A model generated the notes under the pieces. The model was not told the DNA's origin and did no database searches. It saw only the letters and a list, made by a program, of their open reading frames with translations. From CAWUEZ02 sp963921355 (GTDB taxonomy: Bacteria; Pseudomonadota; Alphaproteobacteria; Thalassobaculales; Thalassobaculaceae): a stretch of 64,000 nucleotides of DNA. How positions within the stretch are numbered: position 1 is the stretch's first letter; each line of letters begins with the position of its first letter. Below are positions 43,493 through 52,371 of this stretch, piece by piece. The position numbers and the translations under genes were made by a program. Where the stretch lies: positions 2,046,001 through 2,110,000 of the forward strand of contig OZ001190.1 of the NCBI GenBank assembly GCA_963921355.3. The letters run 5' to 3'.

Positions 43493-43972
43493 GATCATCG
43501 ATTCGATGAAGACTTCATCGACCATGTCGGGGAAGCGCTCGGACAAGCGGTCGCGGGCGTCGACCTTGAACAACTCGATCTGCTCGCGATCGGGCCGACC
43601 GTTCTCGAACAGACGGACCGCCAGCGGATAAAGGATGCCGTTCACGGCCCATTTCTGAGCGTCCATGGTGATCTTGCCCTGTTCGCTTACCGCTTGAACC
43701 GCAACGCGAATCCGGGCCTCGACGGGCTGTCCACGCACGAACAGCGATACCGAGAACGGGCCGACGGCGAGCACCTTCGGACCGATCACCCGGCGATACT
43801 GGATCTCGCGGTTGAATTCTTTGTGCTTTTTGGCGCGCTCTTTCTCGGCTTGCTTGCGCTTCTTTGTGGAGCTCGTGTCATCCTGCTCCTGAGCATAGGC
43901 AACCTGTCCGTCCACAGGGACGACAAGCAAGACAGCCAGCATGCAGCACAGCACTGGCAGCAGACGTTTCAT
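43490..43972 (-). CDS. secreted hypothetical protein
   Basis: Predicted 160-residue protein with a Sec signal peptide (MKRLLPVLCCMLAVLLVVPVDG region) cleaved near residue 28. A Lys/Glu-rich stretch (KKRKQAEKERAKKHKEF) is followed by a compact alpha/beta domain of about 95 residues (IGPKVLAVGPFSVSLFVRG.. to DEVFIESMI). The domain gives a faint impression of the FliL periplasmic fold but lacks supporting neighbours. GGAGAGG is upstream of the ATG. Its stop codon is part of the palindromic element. Function unknown. Confidence 0.6.
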   Translation of the reverse strand: MKRLLPVLCCMLAVLLVVPVDGQVAYAQEQDDTSSTKKRKQAEKERAKKHKEFNREIQYRRVIGPKVLAVGPFSVSLFVRGQPVEARIRVAVQAVSEQGKITMDAQKWAVNGILYPLAVRLFENGRPDREQIELFKVDARDRLSERFPDMVDEVFIESMI

Positions 43973-44013
43973 GGCGACCTCTCCCCGGGCGCGAATCACC
44001 GTCGAACATGGGC

Positions 44014-45639
44014 TCAGTCTATCACAAAGACAGGGGCCCGACTTTGAACGCGGTCTCCAGTACCCGCGATGCTATCCATCACGTCTTTATATTTGGTTGC
44101 GATCGCCAGAAGTTTGAAGACGGTCTCGATGTCGCTCTCGCGCACGGCGTCGAACAGCGCGTCGATGGAATCCGGGTCGCGGGGATAGCGCACCCGTTCC
44201 AGCGGTGCGTCGGGGGGCAGACCAATCGACTGCCGCACGAGCTGCAGCGCTTCGGCGTAACCGCCGACCGCATCCACCAGTCCGACCCGGGCGGCGTCCT
44301 CTCCGGTCCAGATCCGCCCGCGCGCGAGCGCGTCGATTTCGTCGCTCGACAAGCGCCGGGCGGTGGCGACCCGCTCCGTGAAGTCCTGATAGATCGAGTC
44401 CAGGATCCGGCGCAGGCGTTGACGTTGCCCGTCCGTGAACGGCCGGGACATGGAGAAGATACCGGCATTCTCGCCGATCTGGATCCTGCCGACATTGACG
44501 TCCCAGGAGTCCAGAAGGTCGGAACCGCTGATCTTGCCGCCAAGGACCCCAATAGAGCCGGTCAGCGACGCGGGGTGGGCCAGGATATGATCGCCGGGTA
44601 GGGCGGCGAAGTAGCCGCCGGACGCTGCGATGTCACCGAAGCTGACGATGACCGGACGGCCGCTGTCGCGCACCCGGTTGACAGCGTGGCGCATGGAATC
44701 CGAGGCCACATAGCTGCCGCCAGGCGACGACACCCGAAGGATCAGCGCGCGAACGTCATCGTCCTCCAGCACGTCATCGATCGCGTCGGTGAAGTCTCCC
44801 GAGGTGGCGCGGCCGCGCCCCGAAATGCCGCTGCTGCCGCGCTGGATTTCGCCGTCGAGATAAACCAGCGCCACCCGTGCCCCCTCGCCATGGGGACGTC
44901 CCGCCGCGGCGAGGTAGCGTCCGGTGCCGACAAGCCTGCCGGGCACTGCCCGCTGCGCCTCCAGTTCGTAGCCGAGGCTGTCGACGAACCCGTTGCTCAG
45001 GGCTTCGCTGGCGAGCAAAGGCCCGCGGTCGACCAGCGTGGTCACGGTGGAGCCGCTCATGCGGCGGGCGCTGGCGATCCCGCTGACCACTTGGCCGAAG
45101 ATGGATTCGGCGACCCGCGTCATGTTTTCGCGAAGCGCCGGCGGCATGCAGCTCTCGGTCAGGAACGCTGCAGCTCCCTTGTACTCGTAGCGCTGTTCGA
45201 ACTCCGCCTGCAGCCCGAGATGCTCCAGCAGGCCGGCGGCAAACGGAAACTCCATCTGGAGACCGGTCAGGGCGAGAAGGCCCGACGGCTGCAACCAGAT
45301 CCGGTCAAAGGCGCTGGCCAGATAGTACGGGCCGTTGGCTGTGCTTTCGAAGCTGTCGGCATAGGCAACAGCCGTCTTGCCCGAGGCCCGGTCGAGAGCA
45401 TCGACGTAGTCAATCAGATCATTCGCCGCCAGTTCCGGAAACACCCTGGCAAGCGGTTCGATTCCGGGTGCTTCGTCGATCGGCCCGTCGAACGCGAGCT
45501 TGAGGACGAACGTATCGGGCAGCGGTTCGGCTTTCGTGAACGTGTCGGCCCACCACCAGACGGCGGCGGCGATCACGGCAACGAACAGAACGGTGACAAC
45601 GCCTACGCCTGCGAACAGACCGAAGATGATACGGCGCAT
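44014..45639 (-). CDS. sppA: signal peptide peptidase SppA (protease IV)
   Basis: Predicted 541-residue inner-membrane protease of the long, two-domain (67K) type that degrades cleaved signal peptides. One N-terminal membrane segment (GVVTVLFVAVIAAAVWWWA, about residues 12-30) precedes two ClpP-like halves. The catalytic Ser is in DIAASGGYFAALPGDHI (about residues 338-354), and TGSIGVLGGK follows. The general-base Lys should lie in the N-terminal half; I could not fix its number. Stand-alone on the minus strand. Confidence 0.9.
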   Translation of the reverse strand: MRRIIFGLFAGVGVVTVLFVAVIAAAVWWWADTFTKAEPLPDTFVLKLAFDGPIDEAPGIEPLARVFPELAANDLIDYVDALDRASGKTAVAYADSFESTANGPYYLASAFDRIWLQPSGLLALTGLQMEFPFAAGLLEHLGLQAEFEQRYEYKGAAAFLTESCMPPALRENMTRVAESIFGQVVSGIASARRMSGSTVTTLVDRGPLLASEALSNGFVDSLGYELEAQRAVPGRLVGTGRYLAAAGRPHGEGARVALVYLDGEIQRGSSGISGRGRATSGDFTDAIDDVLEDDDVRALILRVSSPGGSYVASDSMRHAVNRVRDSGRPVIVSFGDIAASGGYFAALPGDHILAHPASLTGSIGVLGGKISGSDLLDSWDVNVGRIQIGENAGIFSMSRPFTDGQRQRLRRILDSIYQDFTERVATARRLSSDEIDALARGRIWTGEDAARVGLVDAVGGYAEALQLVRQSIGLPPDAPLERVRYPRDPDSIDALFDAVRESDIETVFKLLAIATKYKDVMDSIAGTGDRVQSRAPVFVID

Positions 45640-45746
45640 GCGGCCTCGACGAGTTGGTGAGGGTGCACTTTACCGGGCGTCGAGGCCGCCTGTCGATTGC
45701 CGGGATACGCCGGGCCCCGTCGTTCGTGAGGCCCGGCGCCGCGTGT

Positions 45747-46229
45747 TCAGCCGGTCAGAAGCCGGTCGCGGAAGACCGTCCGCAGGAACGGCAGGATTTC
45801 CGCGCGTCGGATCACGAGGATGCCCGCCGACAGGAGCCAGACGGTCACGGCCTGCTTGAAAAGCGTTCCGCCGTCGTTGAACGGATCGATCCCAACCGCG
45901 GTGAACACGTGGGTGGCGATGGCGCCGGTCATGATTGCGAAGGAAAGGCCAGCCCCGGCGAGCTGGAACCCGGGAATGAACAGCAGGACCGTGGCCAACG
46001 CCTCCAATCCACCGGTGATGTGGCGGAAGTGCGGCTCGATCCAGTCGATCCCGAGGGAACCCTCGAGTTTGGCGAACAGCGGGTTCTTGGCGACGAACTT
46101 GAAACGCAGATAACTGAGATAGACGTCGGCGATGTAGAGCGCCGCCCCATAGGTCGCCAACAGCTTCAGTGCAGTCGTGGCGCCGAAGCGGCGAAACAGG
46201 CCGGATGCCGGGGTATCGATCAATGACAT
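45747..46229 (-). CDS. DoxX-like membrane protein
   Basis: Predicted 160-residue membrane protein with four hydrophobic segments (around residues 22-40, 70-90, 92-112 and 125-145). The pattern LATVLLFIPGFQLAGAGLSFAIMTGAIATHVF matches the core of DoxX/DUF6644-type proteins. These are small quinone-associated or uncharacterised membrane proteins. ATG is near TGATCGATACC, no strong ribosome site. It lies 122 bases after aroC on the same strand. Confidence 0.7.
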   Translation of the reverse strand: MSLIDTPASGLFRRFGATTALKLLATYGAALYIADVYLSYLRFKFVAKNPLFAKLEGSLGIDWIEPHFRHITGGLEALATVLLFIPGFQLAGAGLSFAIMTGAIATHVFTAVGIDPFNDGGTLFKQAVTVWLLSAGILVIRRAEILPFLRTVFRDRLLTG

Positions 46230-46351
46230 TGATTGTCTTCATCTATCGTTCCAGGGGAATCACTTCAACTTGGACGATCAAATGGCGCCAGGTCGTCAAA
46301 GGTTGCAGTGACGCCCGGTCACGGCTGCGCGAGCGATGCGATGGCCCTTGA

Positions 46352-47449
46352 TCAGGCTTTGTCGAGCGGTCCGACCTGCGCTTCGTGGCGCATGAGCTGA
46401 TCGAGCAGCACGCAGGCCATCATCGCTTCACCTACAGGAACGGCGCGGATCCCGACACACGGGTCGTGGCGCCCTTTGGTGATCACGTCGACCTCCTGAC
46501 CGAACCGGTCGATCGATGCCCGCGGGGTCAGGATCGAGCTGGTTGGTTTCACGACGAACCGCACCACAACATCCTGACCGGAGGAAATGCCGCCGAGCAC
46601 ACCGCCTGCGTGGTTCGACAGGAAGACCGGCCGGCCGTCCTCGATCCGCATTTCGTCCGACGCCTCGTGGCCGGGGATCGCAGCGGCGCCAAACCCGTCG
46701 CCGATCTCCACACCCTTGACCGCATTGATGCTCATCATGGCGGCCGCCAGATCGCCGTCGAGCTTGCCGTAGATCGGCTCACCGAGCCCGGCCGGCACCC
46801 CCGAGGCGACGACCTCGATTACCGCACCGGCGGAAGAGCCAGCCTTGCGGACGCCGTCGAGGAAATCCTCCCAGTCCGCGGCGGCCACGGGGTCGGGGCA
46901 GAAGAACGCGTTGCGTTCGACCTCCGACCAGTCCCAGCGGGCACGGTCGATCGTGTGCGGGCCGATCTGGACCAGGGCGCCACGCACGGCGAAGGCGTTG
47001 CCCAGGCGGCGTGCGAGCACTTTCTTCGCCACTGCGCCCGCGGCGACCCGCATGGCGGTTTCGCGGGCCGAGGACCGTCCGCCGCCCCGATAGTCCCGGA
47101 TACCGTACTTGGCCTCGTAGGTGAAATCGGCGTGGCCCGGGCGAAATCGGTCCTTGATCTCTCCGTAGTCCTTCGAGCGCTGATCCTGGTTGTGGATCAC
47201 CAGGGAAATCGGTGTTCCGGTTGTCTCCCCTTCGAAGACCCCGGACAGGATCTCGACCTCGTCGGGCTCACGGCGCTGAGTGGTATGGCGGGACTGGCCC
47301 GGCCGTCGCCGATCCAGGTCGTGCTGGATGTCAGCCTCGCTCAACGGGATTCGAGGCGGCGCCCCGTCAATCACGCATCCGATCGCAGGCCCATGGCTTT
47401 CGCCCCAGGTGGAGACACGAAAGACCTGACCAAATCCATTGCTCGCCAT
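46352..47449 (-). CDS. aroC: chorismate synthase
   Basis: Predicted 365-residue flavin-dependent enzyme that makes chorismate from EPSP, the last common step of aromatic synthesis. Recognisable signature segments are GESHGPAIGCVIDGAPPRIP (about residues 15-34), YRGGGRSSARETAMRVAAGA (about 119-138) and a C-terminal TKGRHDPCVGIRAVPVGEAM (about 328-347). Length is normal. It lies 21 bases downstream of fabI in an operon that is conserved in alphaproteobacteria. Confidence 0.96.
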   Translation of the reverse strand: MASNGFGQVFRVSTWGESHGPAIGCVIDGAPPRIPLSEADIQHDLDRRRPGQSRHTTQRREPDEVEILSGVFEGETTGTPISLVIHNQDQRSKDYGEIKDRFRPGHADFTYEAKYGIRDYRGGGRSSARETAMRVAAGAVAKKVLARRLGNAFAVRGALVQIGPHTIDRARWDWSEVERNAFFCPDPVAAADWEDFLDGVRKAGSSAGAVIEVVASGVPAGLGEPIYGKLDGDLAAAMMSINAVKGVEIGDGFGAAAIPGHEASDEMRIEDGRPVFLSNHAGGVLGGISSGQDVVVRFVVKPTSSILTPRASIDRFGQEVDVITKGRHDPCVGIRAVPVGEAMMACVLLDQLMRHEAQVGPLDKA

Positions 47450-47470
47450 GAGTTCGGCTTTCCGGTGACG

Positions 47471-48283
47471 TCAGACCACGGAGATGTCCGGGGCGTCGAC
47501 CGCCTTCATCCCGACGATGTTGTATCCGCAGTCGACATGGTGGACCTCGCCGGTCACGCCGGTCGACAGATCGGAAAGCAGGTAGACGCCTGCGCCGCCG
47601 ACATCCTCGAGGGTGACGTTGCGCCGCAGCGGCGAGTTGTACTGGTTCCACTTCAGTATGTAGCGGAAATCGCCGATTCCCGAAGCGGCAAGGGTCTTCA
47701 TCGGTCCGGCCGACAGGCCGTTCACCCGCACACCCTGGTCCCCCATATCGACCGCCAGATATCGCACGCTGGCTTCGAGCGCCGCTTTTGCAACGCCCAT
47801 GACGTTGTAATGCGGCATCACCCGCTCCGCGCCGTAGTAGGTCAGCGTCAGCAGGCTTCCCCCATCCTTCATGAGTGGCGCGGCGCGGCGCGCCACCGAG
47901 GTGAACGAGAAACAGGAGATGTCGAGGGTGCGCAGGAAGTTCTCCCGACTGGTGTCGAGATACTTGCCCTTGAGCTCCTCCTTGTCGGAATAGGCGATGG
48001 CATGAACCACGAAGTCGAGCCCGCCCCAGGCCTCGCCAACCCGCGCGAACACCCGGTCGACACTGTCATCGTCCGTCACATCGCACGATTCGACCAGCGA
48101 GCTGCCGACCTGCTCCGCCAGGGGGCGTACCCGCTTCTCCAGTGCCTCGCCGAGATAGGTGAAGGCCAGTTCAGCGCCCTGATCGGCAGCTGCCTTGGCT
48201 ATTCCCCACGCGATGGACCGGTCGTTTGCCACGCCCATGATCAGCCCGCGTTTGCCCGCCATGATGCGGGGATCGTTGGTCAT
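47471..48283 (-). CDS. fabI: enoyl-ACP reductase (NADH), FabI
   Basis: Predicted 270-residue SDR-type enzyme of fatty acid elongation. The nucleotide-binding stretch MGVANDRSIAWGIAKA (about residues 16-31) is the FabI form of the glycine motif. The catalytic Tyr and Lys are in YNVMGVAK (about 158-165). SAGPMKTLAASGI follows as in the family, where triclosan-type inhibitors bind. Co-directional with aroC, 21 bases before it. One copy is visible in the window. Confidence 0.95.
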   Translation of the reverse strand: MTNDPRIMAGKRGLIMGVANDRSIAWGIAKAAADQGAELAFTYLGEALEKRVRPLAEQVGSSLVESCDVTDDDSVDRVFARVGEAWGGLDFVVHAIAYSDKEELKGKYLDTSRENFLRTLDISCFSFTSVARRAAPLMKDGGSLLTLTYYGAERVMPHYNVMGVAKAALEASVRYLAVDMGDQGVRVNGLSAGPMKTLAASGIGDFRYILKWNQYNSPLRRNVTLEDVGGAGVYLLSDLSTGVTGEVHHVDCGYNIVGMKAVDAPDISVV

Positions 48284-48420
48284 TTCCGCCTCGATTTCAC
48301 CGATCGATCATCGGCCGGCATCCTACACAATAGCCCAATGCCCGCAAGCGACGGACAGTCGGAGGCCGGTCGTGCATCCGGCATTCGGTGGTGTCCTGCG
48401 TGCGTGGTAGACTCGCATCC

Positions 48421-49809
48421 ATGAGCAACGCGCCGTCCGGTCCCTCACAGAACCGCCTCGACGACTGGCGTGCGTCGCAGGCGACCCGGGTCCTCAGCGA
48501 CATCGGAAACTACGCGGTGTTCGCGTTCCGGCGCTTCTACGCTGATCAAGGCGCCCAGGCTGCGGGGGCGCTGACCTACACGACCCTGCTCGCGCTGGTT
48601 CCGTTGCTGGCGATCGCGTTCGCGGTGTTTTCGGCCTTCCCGGCCTTCGAGATGGCGCAGGAACGCCTCGAATCCCTGCTGTTCGAGAACCTGGTTCCGG
48701 AGGTCGGAGACGAGGTGCGGGGCTATATCGCCGGGTTCACCAAGAACACGACCAACCTGACGGCGGTCGGCGTTATTGCCCTGGGGGTCTCGGCCGTTCT
48801 CCTTCTGGCCACAATCGAAAGCACGTTCAACCGGATCTGGCGGGTCGAGCGCGCTCGCCCATTCGTCACGCGGCTGCTGATCTTCTGGACCATGCTGACA
48901 CTGGGTCCGATGTTGCTGGCGGCGAGCTTCTCGATGACCACGGACTTCTTCACGGGCCTGCGCCAGCTGGCCTCGGAAGGCGTCGCTTACGTGCCGATCG
49001 GGATCGACGGGGTCGACCATATTCTGGCGGTCGTCCTGCAGACCGTGGCCTTCACCGTGCTGTTCATGGTTGTGCCGGCACGCACAGTGCGGCTGCGCGA
49101 CGCGGTGATCGGCGGCGCGATCGGGGGCATCGCCTTCGAACTGCTGAAATGGGGTTTCCGGGCGTATCTGACGTCGTTCCCCACCTATCAGACCATCTAC
49201 GGCGCCATGGCGGTTATCCCGATCTTTCTGATCTGGCTGTACCTGTCCTGGACTGTCGTGCTGTTCGGCGCCGTGTTCGCCGCGTCGTTTCCCGAATGGT
49301 GGCGGTCGCGGGATCCGGCGGTCGGTGCCAACCTGTCGCCGGCCCGCCGGCTGGAGGCGGCGCTGGCGGTCCTGTCCGCGGTGGCAGCCCGGGCCCGCCA
49401 GGGCGGCCCGCTGGAGGCGGACTCGCTGGCCGACGCGATTCCGCTGGACGCCCTGGATGCGGTTGTGGAGGCCCTGCGGGCAAAGAACTATCTTGCCGTC
49501 GCCGATGGCGACAGCTTCACCCTGGCCCGTGATCTTCGCCGGCTCTCCGTGGCCCAACTGGCGAGGGACCTCGGCCTGACCCTGGGGCTGGACGGCGGCT
49601 CGGCCCATGACGATGCGGCCGGTCAGGCCTTGGACGCCGCGGCCGGACCGATCCCGGGTCTGTTGGGTAAACTGGGCAGTGCCGAGGACGATATTCTCGG
49701 CCTTTCTGTCGCCGATGCGATCGACGCCGTGCTGTCCGATCAGGAACCGGGTGCGGGCGGGATCGTGACACCGATGCGCGTCGGGGCGACCGGCACGGCC
49801 CACGAGTAA
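48421..49809 (+). CDS. YihY/virulence factor BrkB family membrane protein
   Basis: Predicted 462-residue inner-membrane protein. Six hydrophobic segments occupy about residues 30-290, with AAGALTYTTLLALVPLLAIAFAVF (two parts of helix 1) and the family block SWTVVLFGAVFAASFPEWW near the end of the membrane domain. A cytosolic tail of about 170 residues, rich in Ala and Asp, follows. Formerly misnamed ribonuclease BN. The role is unclear. It is divergent from fabI; ATG 48421 fits the family N-terminus. Confidence 0.9.
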   Translation: MSNAPSGPSQNRLDDWRASQATRVLSDIGNYAVFAFRRFYADQGAQAAGALTYTTLLALVPLLAIAFAVFSAFPAFEMAQERLESLLFENLVPEVGDEVRGYIAGFTKNTTNLTAVGVIALGVSAVLLLATIESTFNRIWRVERARPFVTRLLIFWTMLTLGPMLLAASFSMTTDFFTGLRQLASEGVAYVPIGIDGVDHILAVVLQTVAFTVLFMVVPARTVRLRDAVIGGAIGGIAFELLKWGFRAYLTSFPTYQTIYGAMAVIPIFLIWLYLSWTVVLFGAVFAASFPEWWRSRDPAVGANLSPARRLEAALAVLSAVAARARQGGPLEADSLADAIPLDALDAVVEALRAKNYLAVADGDSFTLARDLRRLSVAQLARDLGLTLGLDGGSAHDDAAGQALDAAAGPIPGLLGKLGSAEDDILGLSVADAIDAVLSDQEPGAGGIVTPMRVGATGTAHE

Positions 49810-49841
49810 GCTCGGGTGCCGAACGCGCGCCTGCGGGAATC

Positions 49842-50798
49842 TCAACTCAGGTGTTTGCGCGGGTTGTAGGCGTGGGTCGGCGCCCACTTCTCGATGAAGT
49901 CTGTCAGGTCGCTATCCGGTTCGGCGGGCAGCACGACCTGCAGGGTGACGTATTGGTCGCCGTCGTCGTTCTTGCTCTTTCCCGGAACGCCTTTGCCCCG
50001 CAGGCGCATGCGTTTGCCGTTGTTCGAGTTCTTCGGGATCTTCAGGGACACGCTGCCGTGTACCGTCGGAACCATGACACTGGCGCCCAGCAGGGCCTCC
50101 GACAGGGTGATCGGCAGATCCAAAAGGATATCCTTGCCATCCCGTTCGAAGTGCGGATGCGGTTCGACCTGCAGTTCCAGATAGGCGTCGCCGGCGGGTA
50201 GGCCGTCCTTCGCAGGTTTGCCCTGGCCTTTCAGGCGCAGGCGCGTTCCGCTCTCGGTCGCCGGCGGAATTGTCAGGTTGACGACCTTGCCATCGCTCAA
50301 CGTCACCCGCTTCTTGATCCCGACCACCGCCTCGGTGAACGGCACCTTCAACCTGTACCGGAGGTCCTGGGACGGGCGGCGCGCGGTGGTTCTCGTGCCA
50401 CCGGACTCGCCGGTCGATCCGGCGCCGGGCCGGGACGCCCGCCACTGTTTCAGGATCTCGTCGATCGAATCGGTGTCGAAGTCGTCGGAGAAATCGAACG
50501 GATTGCCCGCCGTATCGGTCCGTCCGCTGCGGGCCTTCCAGCCTTTGCGCCAGAAGCTCGACCGTCCGCCGCGCTCGCGCGCGTCCGGGTCGAGTTCCCC
50601 ACGGTCGTAGCGTCGGCGCTTCGTCGGATCGCCGAGCAGGTCATAGGCGGTGCTGACTTCCTGGAATTTCTTGGCGACCGACTCGTCGCCCTGATTCAGG
50701 TCAGGATGGTACTTCTTCGCGAGCTTGCGATAGGCCGCCTTGATCTCGTCCTGATCGGCCGAGCGCGATACCCCCAGTACCTTGTACGGGTCGCTCAT
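49842..50798 (-). CDS. DnaJ/CbpA-like J-domain protein
   Basis: Predicted 318-residue co-chaperone. The J domain (residues 1-70) has YKVLGVSRSADQDEIKAAYRK-like start and the HPD tripeptide in KYHPDLNQGD (residue about 32-34). A Gly/Arg/Ser linker (about 75-150) and a C-terminal DnaJ substrate domain (YRLKVPFTEAVVGIKKRVTL ... LRLRGKGVPG) follow, without the zinc-finger repeats of DnaJ proper. It would stimulate DnaK. Its position between fabI and pdxH matches conserved alphaproteobacterial gene order. Confidence 0.92.
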   Translation of the reverse strand: MSDPYKVLGVSRSADQDEIKAAYRKLAKKYHPDLNQGDESVAKKFQEVSTAYDLLGDPTKRRRYDRGELDPDARERGGRSSFWRKGWKARSGRTDTAGNPFDFSDDFDTDSIDEILKQWRASRPGAGSTGESGGTRTTARRPSQDLRYRLKVPFTEAVVGIKKRVTLSDGKVVNLTIPPATESGTRLRLKGQGKPAKDGLPAGDAYLELQVEPHPHFERDGKDILLDLPITLSEALLGASVMVPTVHGSVSLKIPKNSNNGKRMRLRGKGVPGKSKNDDGDQYVTLQVVLPAEPDSDLTDFIEKWAPTHAYNPRKHLS

Positions 50799-50919
50799 CT
50801 GCCGCTCCGCCCTGGAATGGAGACAAGGGCGGCGGCCCCGATTTCAGCAATTACGCTATCCATCATCAACGAGTCTCGCCGGTTTCATCCGTCGGCGATA
50901 CTTGTTTGTGCGGCGGGCC

Positions 50920-50945
50920 GGGATCAAGACCCTTGGTCTGATCCC
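50920..50945 (-). terminator. hairpin between the glycine-zipper gene and the J-domain gene
   Basis: GGGATCAAGACC (50920-50931) pairs with GGTCTGATCCC (50935-50945), with one bulged A and a loop of three. It lies after the stop of the minus-strand glycine-zipper gene. There is no T-run, so termination would be weak; it may be a dispersed GATCCCGG-type repeat instead. Confidence 0.35.
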
Positions 50946-50973
50946 GGGATCCGGTTCTGTGACGCGGCGGCGG

Positions 50974-51441
50974 TTACTCGACGATTCTCCAGGATCCGTC
51001 GGCCTGGCGGCAGGCCCGGCCGTAGGCGTCCTGGGTTTCGCCGCCGATGGTCACGGTCTGCTGGTATTCCCGACAGAACGATCCGTTGGCGGTCTGATAG
51101 GTCCGGGTCGGCGTCACAGTTCCCGAATTGCCCGAATCCGGGTTCGACCACGCCGATGTCGTACCCGTCGGCTGTCGCTCGAGCGTGCTTTGCGTCGAGC
51201 GTTCCATGGCCAGCTTGTCCGCGCGGTCCAGGGACTTGCCGACTTCGTTGCCGACCAGGGCGCCGAGCAGGGTCCCCGCGGCCACGGCCGCGACCCGACC
51301 CGTGCCACTGCCGAACTGGGCGCCGGCGACGGCGCCGCCGATGCCGCCGAGCAAGGTGCCGCCGGTCTGCTTGGGACCGGCCGTCTGGCAGGCCGCCAAA
51401 CCCATGGCAACGACGGAGATCAGAGCGATCTTGCGGATCAT
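50974..51441 (-). CDS. glycine-zipper 2TM domain lipoprotein
   Basis: Predicted 155-residue outer-membrane-type lipoprotein similar in plan to the rickettsial 17-kDa surface antigen. The signal peptide ends in the lipobox MGLAACQ (Cys about residue 18). The glycine-zipper segment GGTLLGGIGGAVAGAQFGSG (about 27-46) and a second AAGTLLGALVGNEVGKSLD follow. The C-terminal part contains YQTANGSFCREYQQTVTIGG, a common repeat of the family. It is divergent from pdxH, as is common in alphaproteobacteria. Confidence 0.88.
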   Translation of the reverse strand: MIRKIALISVVAMGLAACQTAGPKQTGGTLLGGIGGAVAGAQFGSGTGRVAAVAAGTLLGALVGNEVGKSLDRADKLAMERSTQSTLERQPTGTTSAWSNPDSGNSGTVTPTRTYQTANGSFCREYQQTVTIGGETQDAYGRACRQADGSWRIVE

Positions 51442-51704
51442 GATGCGTGTACCCCTTCAGTGTTCAGACCGACCGGCGCTGTCCGGCGGTCGGTCGTCTC
51501 GCCCCCGTCAGGGGGCACAGAATCAGACTTTCCTCATGCAGGGCCGTAGAGACATCCCGACCAATGGATGATCCATGTCACGGTTTAAACGAACGGGGCG
51601 CGGTATTCCGTCGCTCGCCCGGTGCCCGCCATGGATCCGTGATAAATGTGGCTGTGGTCGGGCAAATAAAGACCGGATCCGATTTCGATCGTGAGGACGT
51701 GAAG

Positions 51705-52319
51705 ATGAGTGTTTCCGACGGAGCTTTCGAACCCCAGACGGACGATGCCTTCGCCCAGTTCCGGACCTGGTTCGCGGAAGCCGAGGCGAGTGAAGTCAAC
51801 GATGCCAATGCGATGACGCTCTCGACGGCGGATTCAGACGGTCGGCCATCGGCCAGGATCGTCCTCATGAAGGAATTCGACGACAAAGGCGTGGTCTTCT
51901 ACACCAACACCGAAAGCAAGAAGGGGCGGGACCTGACCGTGAACCCGTTCGCGTCGCTGCTTTTCCACTGGAAATCGGTGCGGCGTCAGGTGCGCTTCGA
52001 AGGGCCGGTCACCTCGGTCAGCGTCGCCGAGGCGGATTCTTACTACGCGAGCCGGCCCCGTCTGAGCCGGATCGGTGCCTGGGCGTCTCAACAATCACGT
52101 CCGGTGGCGGACCGCGCGACCCTGGTCGCCGCCGTCGATCGTTTCGACGCCGAGTACCCCGGTGAGGCGGTCCCGCGACCGCCCTACTGGTCGGGGTATC
52201 GGCTGTCTCCCCTGCGGGTTGAATTCTGGCAGGATGGCGAGTTCAGACTGCACGACAGGTTCGTGTTCTCGCGGCCGAGCGAGGGGCAGCCTTGGTCGAT
52301 CCAGCGGCTCTATCCCTGA
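51705..52319 (+). CDS. pdxH: pyridoxamine 5'-phosphate oxidase
   Basis: Predicted 204-residue FMN enzyme for the last step of vitamin B6 synthesis or salvage. Typical segments are NAMTLSTADSDGRPSARIVLMK (two strands, about residues 30-51), the FMN-binding VFYTNTESKKGRDL and the C-terminal PPYWSGYRLSPLRVEFWQDG and RLYP end. GAGGA lies upstream of ATG 51705; earlier starts in frame are rejected as out of family. The 263-bp divergent gap upstream probably carries promoters for both genes. Confidence 0.95.
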   Translation: MSVSDGAFEPQTDDAFAQFRTWFAEAEASEVNDANAMTLSTADSDGRPSARIVLMKEFDDKGVVFYTNTESKKGRDLTVNPFASLLFHWKSVRRQVRFEGPVTSVSVAEADSYYASRPRLSRIGAWASQQSRPVADRATLVAAVDRFDAEYPGEAVPRPPYWSGYRLSPLRVEFWQDGEFRLHDRFVFSRPSEGQPWSIQRLYP

Positions 52320-52371
52320 ACACCGGTCCGGGGTGCGGCGCGCCTCGGCAGCGCGCGTCCGGAGACCCCCG